Shown: positions 24,310 through 32,556 of the stretch, piece after piece | How positions within the stretch are numbered: position 1 is the first letter of the stretch | Layout: every line of letters starts with the position of its first letter | Origin: Candidatus Peribacteria bacterium RIFOXYB1_FULL_54_35 | Lineage (GTDB): Bacteria; Patescibacteriota; Gracilibacteria; Peribacterales; Peribacteraceae | DNA length: 64,000 nt | Reading direction: 5' to 3' | Assembly: GCA_001787755.1 (NCBI GenBank) | Contig: MFYJ01000011.1 | Coordinates: 1-64,000, forward strand | Translations under genes and position numbers: made by a program | The notes under the pieces: generated by a model | Databases searched by the model: none | Told to the model about the DNA's origin: nothing | Seen by the model: only the letters and a program-made list of their open reading frames with translations

Positions 24310-24972
24310 CTAAAGAGTGAGGGAGGCAGACTGCGCTTCTCGTACCTTCTTAAACACCATTCCTTTGTAGATCCATACTTTCACGCCGATGGTACCGAAC
24401 GTTGTCACGGCGTGACGCCTGGCAAACTGCACATCTGCCCGGAGGGTCTGCAGAGGAATGTTGCCTTCTTTAAAGAGCTCGCTCCGCGCGATATCCGCAC
24501 CATTCAGGCGTCCTGCAACCAAAATTTTTATTCCTTTCGCCCCACCCTGTATTGCTTTCTCCATCGCCATCTTCGCTGCTCTGCGGTAGGGCATGCGCCG
24601 CTGAATCTGCCCCTGAATGGTTTCAGCAATAACTTCTGCATCGCCATCCGGATTACGGATTTCCTGAATGTTCACCTCGAAAGAACCGCCGAATGCCTTC
24701 TCAAGATCCTTGCGTAACTCCTCAATGGCTGCCCCCTGCTTCCCGATAATAACACCGGGCTTGGAGGTGTGGATGGTGATGGATGTCTTCTTGCTGCGTT
24801 CAATTTCTATGGAACTGATGCCGGCCTCCTTCAGGCGCTTCTTGATATGCTCCCGGATGCGCACATCCTGAACAAGGAGATCACGGTACTTGCGCCCCGA
24901 AGCAAACCAGGTACTGGGCCACGAGTGTGTAATACCCAGTCGCATGCCGTTGGGATTTACTTTCTGACCCAT
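24310..24972 (-). CDS. rpsC: Ribosomal protein uS3
   Basis: 220 aa. GQKVNPNGMRLGITHSW, KH domain with TSKPGVIIGKQGAAIEELRKDL, and C-terminal QIQRRMPYRRAAKMAMEKAIQGGAKGIKILVAGRLNGADIARSE. Part of the mRNA entry channel. 2-nt gaps on both sides. Confidence 0.97.
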   Translation of the reverse strand: MGQKVNPNGMRLGITHSWPSTWFASGRKYRDLLVQDVRIREHIKKRLKEAGISSIEIERSKKTSITIHTSKPGVIIGKQGAAIEELRKDLEKAFGGSFEVNIQEIRNPDGDAEVIAETIQGQIQRRMPYRRAAKMAMEKAIQGGAKGIKILVAGRLNGADIARSELFKEGNIPLQTLRADVQFARRHAVTTFGTIGVKVWIYKGMVFKKVREAQSASLTL

Positions 24973-24974
24973 AG

Positions 24975-25505
24975 TTACTTGAGAGCAGGAGAAGAGGAAG
25001 AGGAATCCCCTTTCGCAGAGGATGCCTTTGGAACTGTCTTCGTCGTCGTTTTCGTATTCTTCATTCCTGAAGGTTTCTTCGGTTTCGACGCAGTTGACGC
25101 CTCTGTTTGTACCGTTTTTTTCGTGTTCTGTGAAGCTGATTGCCCCCGTTTCTTCGTTGCAGGCTTCTCTCCCTCCTGCTCCGGGTACCCCAGCTGGAGT
25201 GTGACGTGGCTCAAGAACTTGCGGAAGATGCGCTGGCGTCCCCGCGCCATTGGAACGCCGCGGTAGTACGCCTGCGCCTTATTGACGATGAGGGACTTCA
25301 CAATCATTTCCTCAGGCTTCTGCTTGTCGTTGTGGCCAGCATTCGCCATAGCGGAACGGACAAGCCCCTCCAGGAGCCTCGCTGCCTTCTTGTTCGTCCG
25401 CTCCAGCGCAGCAATTGCTTCTGGCACAGGCTTCCCACGAACCATCTTGGCTATGAGATTTACCTTCTGGGGAGCGATGCGAACGGAGCGTAGTGAAGCT
25501 TTCAT
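24975..25505 (-). CDS. rplV: Ribosomal protein uL22 with long C-terminal extension
   Basis: 176 aa versus about 110. Core: LRSVRIAPQKVNLIAKMVRGKPVPEAIAALE, LLEGLVRSAMANAGHN and MARGRQRIFRKFLSHVTLQL. The last 65 residues are Lys/Thr/Ser-rich. The beta-hairpin of uL22 lines the nascent-chain tunnel; the added tail should lie on the ribosome surface. Confidence 0.95.
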   Translation of the reverse strand: MKASLRSVRIAPQKVNLIAKMVRGKPVPEAIAALERTNKKAARLLEGLVRSAMANAGHNDKQKPEEMIVKSLIVNKAQAYYRGVPMARGRQRIFRKFLSHVTLQLGYPEQEGEKPATKKRGQSASQNTKKTVQTEASTASKPKKPSGMKNTKTTTKTVPKASSAKGDSSSSSPALK

Positions 25506-25525
25506 AGAGTGGGAAAAACAGAAGA

Positions 25526-25825
25526 TTATGATGCTGGAGCAGCGGCCTTTGTCTCGGCATCGGCCATTTTCCCGCCGTGTATTTTAAATTTGGTGGTCCA
25601 GGCAAACTCACCAAGCTTGTGGCCGACCATCTGCTCAGTGACATAGACGGGAATGAACTCCTTCCCATTGTGTACAGCGAACGTGAAGCCCACAAATTCC
25701 GGTGGGATATCACAGTCACGCGCCCACGTTTTCATGATTTTCTTCTCGCCAGCTTCCACCTGCCTCATTACCTTCCTGAGAAGTTTCTCATTTACGTAGG
25801 GACCTTTCTTGAGTGATCGAGCCAT
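25526..25825 (-). CDS. rpsS: Ribosomal protein uS19
   Basis: 99 aa. [63 protein letters not shown]. 30S head, bridge B1a. Short Ala-rich C-terminus. Confidence 0.97.
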   Translation of the reverse strand: MARSLKKGPYVNEKLLRKVMRQVEAGEKKIMKTWARDCDIPPEFVGFTFAVHNGKEFIPVYVTEQMVGHKLGEFAWTTKFKIHGGKMADAETKAAAPAS

Positions 25826-25839
25826 GGGAGAAATGGGAA

Positions 25840-26691
25840 CTAACGGCGCTTGCGCTTCTTATTCGCACGCGAACGGATAATGAGACGATTGGAATGCTTG
25901 TTGTATTTGCGGGTCCTCACTCCCAGTGCTTTCTTGCCCCACGGTGTCTTTGGGGCCTTCAGACCAATGGGCGAATGCCCCTCTCCACCTCCATGCGGAT
26001 GGTCCACGGCGTTCATGGACTTCCCGAGTACTTTCGGACGACGACCGCACCACCGCTGACGGCCCGCTTTGCCGATGCACACAAGATTGTGTTCGGGATT
26101 GCTCACAGTCCCGATGGTCGCGTAGCATTCCATGTGGACACGACGCACTTCTCCACTGGGCATTTCCACCACACCATACTTGCCGTCACCTCCGACCAGT
26201 GTGGCAGCAGCTCCTGCAGAACGTACGGAACAGCCGCCACGACCAACATTTATCTCTAAGTCGTAGATCTTGTATCCGGAGGGAACATACTTCAGCTTCA
26301 TGCGGTTCCCGATCTTGACCTTGGTACGCTCTGCACAGACAACTTCGTCACCTTCTTTCAGTCCTTCTGCAGCCAGAATGTACCGCTTGTCACCATCGGC
26401 ATAGTGGAGCAACGCAATCCGCGCAGAGCGGTTTGGATCGTACTCCAGGGACATCACCGTTGCCGGCACCCCCTGCTTATCGGTGCGGTTGAAGTCGATT
26501 GCCCGGTACAGCCGCTTGTGGCCGCCGCCGCGGCGGCGGATGGTGATACTCCCGCTGCGTGAACGTCCTGAAATACGTTTCTTGCCGGAGGAGAGATTTT
26601 TCTCCGGGCGCTTCTTCGTCAGACCAGAGAAATCTGCGATCGTCATTCCACGTCGTCCCGCGCTCGTTGGTTTTACTATCTTTATCGGCAT
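25840..26691 (-). CDS. rplB: Ribosomal protein uL2
   Basis: 283 aa. Start 26691 ([21 protein letters not shown]). [35 protein letters not shown]-type segment, [22 protein letters not shown] and the universally conserved [13 protein letters not shown] loop with the His near the peptidyl-transferase centre. Basic C-terminus. Confidence 0.98.
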   Translation of the reverse strand: MPIKIVKPTSAGRRGMTIADFSGLTKKRPEKNLSSGKKRISGRSRSGSITIRRRGGGHKRLYRAIDFNRTDKQGVPATVMSLEYDPNRSARIALLHYADGDKRYILAAEGLKEGDEVVCAERTKVKIGNRMKLKYVPSGYKIYDLEINVGRGGCSVRSAGAAATLVGGDGKYGVVEMPSGEVRRVHMECYATIGTVSNPEHNLVCIGKAGRQRWCGRRPKVLGKSMNAVDHPHGGGEGHSPIGLKAPKTPWGKKALGVRTRKYNKHSNRLIIRSRANKKRKRR

Positions 26692-26692
26692 A

Positions 26693-26989
26693 TTACTTGA
26701 GTGCAGTAAGATCAAGCGCCTTGCTCTCTGGCGCAAGCTGAACAATGGCTTTCTTGTAAGGATGGCGCTTCTGCATTGTGCGTGCGCGCCCAAAAGCACG
26801 GGTCTTGCCTCCCGTGCGGATGATACGGACAGAGACGGTGTCTACATCGTATATTCTCTTCAGCGCAGCCTGGATATCCACCTTGGTTGCCTGTGAGGAA
26901 ACGCGCAGCGCATAGGTCTTCGCACCGACCTTCTGGTGTTCTGCCTTCTCCGTGACAACGGGGCCGAGAATGACGCGTGTGAGATCCAT
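26693..26989 (-). CDS. rplW: Ribosomal protein uL23
   Basis: 98 aa. VILGPVVTEKAEHQKVGAKTYALRV, KVDIQAALKRIYDVDTVSVRII and GKTRAFGRARTMQKRHPYKKAIVQL. Exit-tunnel docking site for trigger factor and SRP. Its ATG abuts the rplD stop (1-nt overlap). Confidence 0.96.
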   Translation of the reverse strand: MDLTRVILGPVVTEKAEHQKVGAKTYALRVSSQATKVDIQAALKRIYDVDTVSVRIIRTGGKTRAFGRARTMQKRHPYKKAIVQLAPESKALDLTALK

Positions 26990-27753
26990 TACTTCTTGGC
27001 TTTAGGAGTAGATGTCTTCTTTGCTGCTTTCGGTTTCTTCTCAATGGCAGGCGGCTGGCTGCCAGCGTCCTTCGGCAAGCTCAGGGTGACACGCTTACCG
27101 CTGAGCACTGCCCGTTTCCCGCTCTTTGTGCCGAACACCTCCTCTGCCCTCTCCAGAGCATCGACGAGAAAAATGAGGTGATGCGCGGAAAGCACATCCT
27201 CCGGATTCAAGTACGCAGCCTGAATGCTCTTCACATTGGGAATGTTCCGAATGGAAAGAGCGAGATGAGAATGGGTCTTCGGCAACACAAACACTATCTT
27301 GCGACCGTACTCTACCGGCAACTTTCTGAGGAGCTCCGCTGCCTTCTTCGTCTTGCGTTCCTCGGGGTACCCCTCCAGCCCCAGAATCCTCCCGTTCTTC
27401 GCCTGGAGGGAAAGGCAGCTTCTCAGGGCAGCATGACGCATACCCTGCGGCATATTCTTGGTGAAATTCGCGTTCTTACGCGGGCCGAAACTCTTCCCGC
27501 CTCCACGCAGCAGCGGACTCCTCACAGAACCGCGGCGTGCGCGGCCTGTTCCCTTCTGCTGGTAGAGTTTACGGGTGGAACCGCGCACCTCCCCGCGGTT
27601 TTTCACATGGGCTACAGGCGTACGGCGGTTGCTGCGCTGCCGGACGAGCGCCTGGTGCATGAGCCCCTCATTAATAGGAGCTTCAAAGAGTGCAGCAGGC
27701 AGATCGACTGTGCCCTTCTTGGCGCCGGTGGCAGTGTAGACATCTATTTTCAT
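26989..27753 (-). CDS. rplD: Ribosomal protein uL4 with C-terminal extension
   Basis: 254 aa versus about 205. APINEGLMHQALVRQRSNRR, HVKNRGEVRGSTRKLYQQKGTGRARRGSVRSPLLRGGGKSFGP and IPNVKSIQAAYLNPEDVLSAHHLIFLVDALERAEEVF. The tail beyond residue about 220 includes residues encoded by a CTTCGGCAAGCTCAGGGTGA repeat (27070-27092 region) and a Lys/Ala-rich end. uL4 represses the S10 operon in E. coli. Confidence 0.96.
   Translation of the reverse strand: MKIDVYTATGAKKGTVDLPAALFEAPINEGLMHQALVRQRSNRRTPVAHVKNRGEVRGSTRKLYQQKGTGRARRGSVRSPLLRGGGKSFGPRKNANFTKNMPQGMRHAALRSCLSLQAKNGRILGLEGYPEERKTKKAAELLRKLPVEYGRKIVFVLPKTHSHLALSIRNIPNVKSIQAAYLNPEDVLSAHHLIFLVDALERAEEVFGTKSGKRAVLSGKRVTLSLPKDAGSQPPAIEKKPKAAKKTSTPKAKK
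27069..27092 (+). repeat. REP-like CTTCGGCAAGCTCAGGGTGA inside rplD
   Basis: The core CCTTCGGCAAGCTCAGGGTGA lies in the rplD tail coding region (encoding SLPKD in reverse). Related cores: CCTTCGACAAGCTCAGGACAGG in the 23S intron (60760-60783) and CCCTTCGTCAGTGCTCAGGGTGA at about 48178-48200. This family of short palindromes is widespread in environmental genomes. Confidence 0.7.
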
Positions 27754-28364
27754 GAGCCTGCGCTAGGAAGAGATTCCACAGTGACATAGACGAGACCGCC
27801 ATTCGGGCCCGGAATAGGCCCCTTTACACCAATAATGCCTTTCTCGCGGTCACAGACCAGTACCGGTCTACCGCGGAGGGTGACAGTGCCTCCCCCCATA
27901 TGACCGGGCATGCGCTTTCCCTTCATAATACGGCCTGGCTTTTCACGCATCCCTACAGACCCCGGACGACGATGGATGTGCGAACCGTGGGTTGCGGGGC
28001 CACCCTGAAAGTTATATCTCCGCATCACCCCCTGAAAGCCCTTCCCCTTACTCAGGGCACAGACAGTGACGATACTCCGCTCCTGGACAGTATCGGCAGT
28101 GAGTGCTTTCCCGGGTTCCATCCCCTCCAGGCTCTCCATGCGCCACTCCTTCTGGGCCCTGTAACGGACGTGCTCCTTGCCCTTGCGGGTCCTCCATTTC
28201 TTTGGCTCTATGCCCAATACAACGGCATTGTAGCCGTCTTTCCCCTCGGTCTTCGTACGCACGATGGTATTGGGCTGCACCTGAAGGTACGTGACAGCAA
28301 CAGCTTCACCATCCTCAAGAAAGATGCGGGACATGCCGACTTTTTTGGCAATGATTCCAGACAT
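27750..28364 (-). CDS. rplC: Ribosomal protein uL3
   Basis: 204 aa. GIIAKKVGMSRIF, VTYLQVQPNTIV, SKGKGFQGVMRRYNFQGGPATHGSHIHRRPGSVGMRE and GRIMKGKRMPGHMGGGTVTLRG. First gene of the cluster; rpsJ (uS10), which normally precedes it, is not present upstream. 4-nt overlap with rplD. Confidence 0.97.
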   Translation of the reverse strand: MSGIIAKKVGMSRIFLEDGEAVAVTYLQVQPNTIVRTKTEGKDGYNAVVLGIEPKKWRTRKGKEHVRYRAQKEWRMESLEGMEPGKALTADTVQERSIVTVCALSKGKGFQGVMRRYNFQGGPATHGSHIHRRPGSVGMREKPGRIMKGKRMPGHMGGGTVTLRGRPVLVCDREKGIIGVKGPIPGPNGGLVYVTVESLPSAGS

Positions 28365-28473
28365 AGGGAGCTTGGAGGTTCATCGGGTCCGCTTGGTCAT
28401 CCGCGTCTCTCCCCGGAAACCCGCCAAGAGCAGGAAAGGGGGAAACTTGGGACAGCAGACTGGAACATAAGCT

Positions 28474-28493
28474 TCTGGTCTCCAAGGACCAGA
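28474..28493 (-). promoter_or_regulatory. Leader hairpin of the ribosomal-protein operon
   Basis: CTGGTCTCCAAGGACCAG-type inverted repeat in the leader, downstream of the predicted start point and about 110 nt before rplC. A stem in this position could be an autoregulatory (for example uL4-binding) site; that role is an inference. Confidence 0.35.
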
Positions 28494-28509
28494 AAACTAA
28501 AGCGGAAGC

Positions 28510-28538
28510 ACTCTACGGATGGAAATTTGAAGAGTCAA
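28510..28538 (-). promoter_or_regulatory. Putative promoter of the ribosomal-protein operon
   Basis: Minus strand TTGACT (28538-28533), 17-nt spacer, TAGAGT (28515-28510). It gives a leader of about 140 nt before rplC. The remaining 28540-28702 stretch separates it from the divergent zinc-ribbon gene; no ORF or RNA gene was recognised there. Confidence 0.55.
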
Positions 28539-28702
28539 TGTTTTTCCGTGTCTTCTCTACAACATAAAGATCTGGAAAAAAGTATTGCATTTCGATAATT
28601 CCTACGTACCCTTTTAGCAAACAGCGTCCTTTCGTACGGAAGTATCGGTTTCGAGAAACCTGGAAGGAACCTGTAGTACTTATTTTCCTTCACTTCTTTC
28701 TT

Positions 28703-28987
28703 ATGGCCGATCAGGAGATCACCTGCCGCGATTGCGGCGCCACTTTTATCTTCACGGAGGGCGAACAGGAGTTTTACAGCTCCAAGAACCTCAGTGCCCC
28801 CCAGCGTTGCAAGGAATGCCGCGCTGCAGCCAAAGCCAAGCGCATGTCTGAGCGCCAAATGCACGATGCTGTCTGCGCCAAGTGCGGTGCTGAGTGCCAG
28901 GTCCCTTTCAAACCACGTTCTGTGGAAGAGGGAGGCAAGCCCGTGCTGTGCCGTGAATGCTTCATGGCGGAGCGCGGCAATCAGTAG
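28703..28987 (+). CDS. Zinc-ribbon protein
   Basis: 94 aa with two Cys4 clusters: CRDCGATF...CKECR (residues about 8-38) and CAKCGAECQVPFKP...VLCRECF (about 57-88). This double-ribbon layout, with VPFKPR then CRECF, is common in CPR and related phyla as a small DNA/RNA-associated zinc protein of unknown role. Cytoplasmic. Followed by a strong terminator. Confidence 0.88.
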   Translation: MADQEITCRDCGATFIFTEGEQEFYSSKNLSAPQRCKECRAAAKAKRMSERQMHDAVCAKCGAECQVPFKPRSVEEGGKPVLCRECFMAERGNQ

Positions 28988-28995
28988 AGCACCTA

Positions 28996-29029
28996 GAAAA
29001 AAAGAGCGGCTGGCAGCCGCTCTTTTTTT
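28996..29029 (+). terminator. Rho-independent terminator
   Basis: AGAGCGGCTG / CAGCCGCTCT stem with A-run upstream and seven T downstream. It ends the zinc-ribbon gene 9 nt after its stop; the next promoter (TACAAT at 29033-29038) begins at its T run. Confidence 0.92.
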
Positions 29030-29050
29030 GAGTACAATTTCAGAAATCCC

Positions 29051-30055
29051 ATGCGACGGAATCTCCTCATCAACGGCGCTCTGTTGCTCTGCTCCATAGC
29101 TGTGTACTTTGTTGCATCCGAACTCATTACGCGTGTGTGCTTCTTCGGGTGGGACAGCCTGCACCCGGCTGTGCTCTCAAGCGTGCACTTCTTCAAGAGA
29201 AGCGATCCAATCGGACGCAGGAGCGCGATTGCGGGACTGCCTTACGAACTTATCCCGAATATGAGCACCCTGTACAAGAAGGTGCCTTTCCTCACGAATG
29301 GGGATGGCATGCGGGACCAATCGTACACACTCAGGAAACCCGAGAGGACATTCCGCGTCGCAGTGGTCGGAGACTCACTCACGCTGCCGGACGGGGTCGC
29401 GATAGAAGATGCATACCATTCTCTCCTGGAGGAAAGGTTCAACGGACTTCAAAACGGCATGCACTACGAATTCCTGAATTTTGGAGTCGGTGGGTACGAC
29501 CCGAGGGACTACCTCATCGTCATGCAGAAAAAAGTAATGAAGTACGATCCCGATCTCATCCTCATCGGGTACTGTCTTTGGAACGACCACAAAATCGACT
29601 ACGTAGAAACTGGAGGGGCAGAGAAAATCTCTCGATCCGTCTTCCTCGCCACTCTCTCAGCAGAGCTGAAAGGAGAAAGAAGAAATTGGATGCCGAGGAA
29701 ACCGAAGAAGGAATTGATTGTGCCTGTGACGAAAAATTTGGAGCCACGCATCGATACGCTGGCCCAAGTCCTCACGGAGATCGATGGGTTCGGGAGAGAA
29801 CAGCACATCCCCATTGTTATCACCTCACTCGACTACCGGAAACCGAACGAGAAGCTCGTCGCGCTGTTTGGAGAACACGAAAGGAAGAATAGCTTCATAT
29901 TCTTCGATACTTCAGAATATTTCCCGGAGGACATGAACACGGGGGACTACATCCTCTACCGCGGAGACAACCACACGAACGACGGAGCGAACCGCGTATT
30001 CGCCGATGCACTCTACGGCTTCCTCACGGAGAAGAAACTGGTCCCCACCAGTTAG
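29051..30055 (+). CDS. Membrane-anchored SGNH/GDSL hydrolase
   Basis: 334 aa. One N-terminal membrane segment (about 5-30), then an SGNH fold: block I VAVVGDSLTLPDG with the nucleophile Ser, block II Gly in NFGVGGYDPRDY, block III Asn in LIGYCLWNDH, and block V GDNHTNDGANR with Asp and His. The active domain should lie outside the membrane. Such enzymes esterify or deacetylate surface glycans. TACAAT lies 13 nt upstream of ATG. It overlaps the convergent cysC by 4 nt. Confidence 0.88.
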   Translation: MRRNLLINGALLLCSIAVYFVASELITRVCFFGWDSLHPAVLSSVHFFKRSDPIGRRSAIAGLPYELIPNMSTLYKKVPFLTNGDGMRDQSYTLRKPERTFRVAVVGDSLTLPDGVAIEDAYHSLLEERFNGLQNGMHYEFLNFGVGGYDPRDYLIVMQKKVMKYDPDLILIGYCLWNDHKIDYVETGGAEKISRSVFLATLSAELKGERRNWMPRKPKKELIVPVTKNLEPRIDTLAQVLTEIDGFGREQHIPIVITSLDYRKPNEKLVALFGEHERKNSFIFFDTSEYFPEDMNTGDYILYRGDNHTNDGANRVFADALYGFLTEKKLVPTS

Positions 30056-30552
30056 ACCTTCGCCAGTGAGACAATGCAGACATTCTCCATGATGTATTCT
30101 CTCAGCATTTTTCGGCCTTCTTCGATGGAAAGAACATCATTGTCTATGGTGAGATCCGGATGCTCCGGTGGTTCATACGGCTTCTCTGGCCCCCCAAGAC
30201 CGCTGCGCTTCACGAAGACCCAGTGAGGATCGCACAGCACGTCTATTTCCTCGCGCACTCCTGCGAACGGAGCAATGACTGCAACAATGACGAGGAAACC
30301 GTGGTCGCTCAGCAGGTTCGCAAGCCGCGCGACGCGGAGGTTGTGCTTGCGTCGGTCCTCAGGCGAAAGTCCCTCGTCACGGGAAACCGTTGCACGCATT
30401 TCGTCGCCGTCCAGAACCACCACCCGGCGATCAGCGGAAGAACCGCTGGCTTCCCGCTCGTTGAAGAAGTGTCTCATGCCCTCGGCGAGAGTGCTTTTGC
30501 CTGCACCGGTATTGCCGGTAAGCCAGATGACCGGAAAACGTTTAGTGTGCAT
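30052..30552 (-). CDS. cysC: Adenylylsulfate (APS) kinase
   Basis: 166 aa. Phosphorylates APS to PAPS, the sulfate donor of sulfotransferases. P-loop GNTGAGKSTLAEG, LDGDEMRATVSRDEGLSPEDRRKHNLRVARLA (the DGDxxR and N-R(R)-hallmark region), PFAGVREE, and a lid-like KRSGLGGPEKPYEPPEHPDLTID near the C-terminus. Start 30552 overlaps the upstream methyltransferase-like gene by 11 nt. No recognisable ATP sulfurylase lies nearby. Three sulfotransferases follow upstream on the same strand, so its product is probably used for sulfation, not sulfate assimilation. Confidence 0.92.
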   Translation of the reverse strand: MHTKRFPVIWLTGNTGAGKSTLAEGMRHFFNEREASGSSADRRVVVLDGDEMRATVSRDEGLSPEDRRKHNLRVARLANLLSDHGFLVIVAVIAPFAGVREEIDVLCDPHWVFVKRSGLGGPEKPYEPPEHPDLTIDNDVLSIEEGRKMLREYIMENVCIVSLAKV

Positions 30553-31261
30553 GCTGAGAAAAGAGAAAGGCAACCCCATTGAAAGCCCTCGTACCAGGGA
30601 ACTTTCCACAGTCCTTCGTCCACTGTAGATAAAAACCAAGTTCTTGCATATGTGAAATGAGATCACCATCTGTGATACCCCACTGCCAGTACACACCAAA
30701 GTTTTTCCTCAGCAGTCCTGTCTTATCGAGCTTTTCATCCGGCTGATCAAACAGGAGATTGATGTCGTGCTTATTCTGTGCAACAGGTACCTGCCTGAAG
30801 TACTTCTTCTTCCCCAATTCGGGAAGGCGCACTGTATGGGGAGTAATGCGATACTGAGGATTGTAGATGAGAAAATGAGATGTGAATGGCACATAGAGCC
30901 GCAGTATCTCACGCCAGTCCGGGCTGACCTGGTGCAGAAGCACGTCGAAAAGAAACAGACAATCCACAGGTCGCACTTCTCCGCTCAAAATATGCTGGTG
31001 AAAGCTTGTTTCCACCAGCGTGAGTTCTGGGTACTGCTTTGCCCGATTTTTGACTTCATCATAGATATGGATGTCCACTAAATATGCCTGATCTATGGGA
31101 AAGTGATCCAGCGTATAGAATGTGTAGTACCCGTTCACTCCCCACACGCCACCCAGATCGGCAAATGATCTGCATTGGCAGGCAGAGAATGCCTCATGAA
31201 TACAGTCGACCTTTCCTTGGATGAATGGAACGGGCTTGGAGCAAGTGGAGGCTTGGCTCAT
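30542..31261 (-). CDS. Methyltransferase-like protein
   Basis: 239 aa. SAM-binding-type pattern: FADLGGVWGVNGYYTFY (motif I-like), YLVDIHIYDEV (acidic strand 2 end), VDCLFLFDVLLHQVSPDWREIL (motif IV/V). C-terminal DLISHMQELGFYLQW is typical of class I methyltransferases. The glycine motif is degenerate, so activity is uncertain. Overlaps cysC at one end and the nucleotidyltransferase by 4 nt at the other, so these three form one transcript. Confidence 0.75.
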   Translation of the reverse strand: MSQASTCSKPVPFIQGKVDCIHEAFSACQCRSFADLGGVWGVNGYYTFYTLDHFPIDQAYLVDIHIYDEVKNRAKQYPELTLVETSFHQHILSGEVRPVDCLFLFDVLLHQVSPDWREILRLYVPFTSHFLIYNPQYRITPHTVRLPELGKKKYFRQVPVAQNKHDINLLFDQPDEKLDKTGLLRKNFGVYWQWGITDGDLISHMQELGFYLQWTKDCGKFPGTRAFNGVAFLFSQHAH

Positions 31262-31635
31262 TTGACCTTCAGTGGAGCATCTCTATCGTACTCCTTGCCC
31301 GCCTCTTCGTAGAGTTTCTTCCGGATGTCCGTGGCGGAAATGGCTTCTGTCTGCTCGTCGAGCTGGATGAGTTCGTAGCCGACGTCGCGCCCGATGTAGA
31401 CAGCCAGTTCCGCACCGGGATCCTGAAAATCCGTGATGATCACTTGTTCCGCGTCTGGAAATTCGGCACGGATCATCGCCCTCCTCTTCTCCAGATCAAA
31501 AGGGTTTTTCTCTGTCTTCCCTGTTTCGCGCATCATCACAATGCACCGATCGCATTGCTCCAAAATCTTCTGGATGCACTTGCGGTGCCCGTCGTGGAAA
31601 GGCTGGAAACGGCCGATGAAGATACCGGTTTTCAT
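31258..31635 (-). CDS. HIGH-type nucleotidyltransferase
   Basis: 125 aa, single cytidylyltransferase-like domain. GRFQPFHDGH (HxGH motif), RETGKTEKNPFDLEKRRAMI, and ISATDIRKKL (ISSTxxR-like motif). Resembles short NMN/phosphopantetheine-type adenylyltransferases. The start at 31635 agrees with the canonical KTGIFIGRFQPFH. ATP sulfurylase belongs to the same superfamily, and none is otherwise present next to cysC, so a role in making APS is a testable guess; NAD or glycan-nucleotide synthesis are alternatives. Confidence 0.82.
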   Translation of the reverse strand: MKTGIFIGRFQPFHDGHRKCIQKILEQCDRCIVMMRETGKTEKNPFDLEKRRAMIRAEFPDAEQVIITDFQDPGAELAVYIGRDVGYELIQLDEQTEAISATDIRKKLYEEAGKEYDRDAPLKVK

Positions 31636-31681
31636 TAGAATGCAATCGTAGTGCACTCCGGTGGAAAGGCACAATAAAATT

Positions 31682-31845
31682 GTGAAGCTCCACGGCCTTA
31701 CGGCCGTGGCATCTCTTTGATGCGCCGCCGCAAAGCGGCGGCGGAACCCGGCGCAGCGGGAGGCCACTTCGCCCTTCGGGCTTCGCGGCTTCACCCGCAT
31801 TCCTCCACGGGCTTACGCCCGTGGCCTCCTGCGGAGTCGGGTGAC
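31682..31845 (+). repeat. 164-bp repeat R2, copy 1
   Basis: Starts GTGAAGCTCCACGG and ends GGAGTCGGGTGAC. Contains at least four hairpins (CCACGGCCTTACGGCCGTGG, GCCGCCGCAAAGCGGCGGC, CGCCCTTCGGGCTTCGCGG-like, CCACGGGCTTACGCCCGTGG). Copy 2 at 48277-48440 is the same length and orientation and differs by about one base. Only noncoding content. The two copies bracket the sulfotransferase-lysS-glycosyltransferase region. Confidence 0.93.
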
Positions 31846-31856
31846 TTGGGTCCGGG

Positions 31857-31950
31857 GAGGAAACAGAAGAAACAGAGGAGTAAGAGGAATATTTTTCTCC
31901 ACCTTTTTCCTCTGTTTCTTCTTACTCCTCTATTTCCTCTATTCCCTCTA
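31857..31950. repeat. Hairpin element H7
   Basis: Left arm GAGGAAACAGAAGAAACAGAGGAGTAAGAGG, right arm CCTCTGTTTCTTCTTACTCCTC plus CCTCTA, with a T/A-rich loop (AATATTTTTCTCC). The arm units GAGGAAACAG also occur in H8 (36112-36217). The right end contains the stop codon of sulfotransferase 1. Confidence 0.85.
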
Positions 31951-32556
31951 ATAACCATACCCATACTTCTCCACCGCCTCACGCTCTGAGGCAAGGAGCT
32001 GCGCTCGCAGCTCTGGGGTGTACTCACATTTGCCGTTCATATCCGCACTCTGAGAACCGAGGTTCTCCGGAGGGGTATTCCGGAGCGCATGTTCATCAAA
32101 CTCCTCTCCAGCCATGTGGAGTGCACGCACCAGATCTTCCTCGAGACACTCGTACTTCCCGACAAAATCTACATCGTAGAGTGCGTAGAGCTGCGAGAGG
32201 AAACCCGGCAGCCGCTTGATGCAGTAACGAATAAAATCCTGGAAATTCTCTGCACGGCAATCTGTGACCAGCGGTCCTTTGCCCACCCACCCGGTGCGCA
32301 TCTGGTAGGCCCACTGCGACTGGTACCAGCTCAAGGGGTTCCGCACAAACGCAAAGGTAAAGCGCCCTTGAGGATGGATATCCTGCACGTTCGCATGGTA
32401 GATGCCGTGCCGGAGTTCCCATGTATCCTTGAAGCGGAACATGTCATTGCCAATCTCATGCGTCGGCACACCCGAATTTTTGAGAGCAGACCGCACCCAC
32501 ATCCCGCCAGTCTTGGGGACATGGAAGAAAATCGATCGGGAAAGGAGAACAGCCAT
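31948..32556 (-). CDS. Sulfotransferase family protein 1
   Basis: 202 aa. PAPS-binding signatures: 5'-phosphosulfate loop FHVPKTGGMWVR near the N-terminus and 3'-phosphate site FAFVRNPLSWYQSQWAY. Residues 170-202 carry the ELRAQLLASEREAVEKYGY end shared with the others. Cytoplasmic, no signal. Third of three tandem paralogs; the start codon (32556) abuts the stop of the next one. The TAG stop lies in the arm of hairpin H7. Confidence 0.9.
   Translation of the reverse strand: MAVLLSRSIFFHVPKTGGMWVRSALKNSGVPTHEIGNDMFRFKDTWELRHGIYHANVQDIHPQGRFTFAFVRNPLSWYQSQWAYQMRTGWVGKGPLVTDCRAENFQDFIRYCIKRLPGFLSQLYALYDVDFVGKYECLEEDLVRALHMAGEEFDEHALRNTPPENLGSQSADMNGKCEYTPELRAQLLASEREAVEKYGYGY

Noticed and set aside
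31682-31845. CRISPR array or transposase-bearing insertion sequence
   Set aside because: R2 has only two copies with no regular spacers and no transposase ORF; no CRISPR-like array was found in the window.
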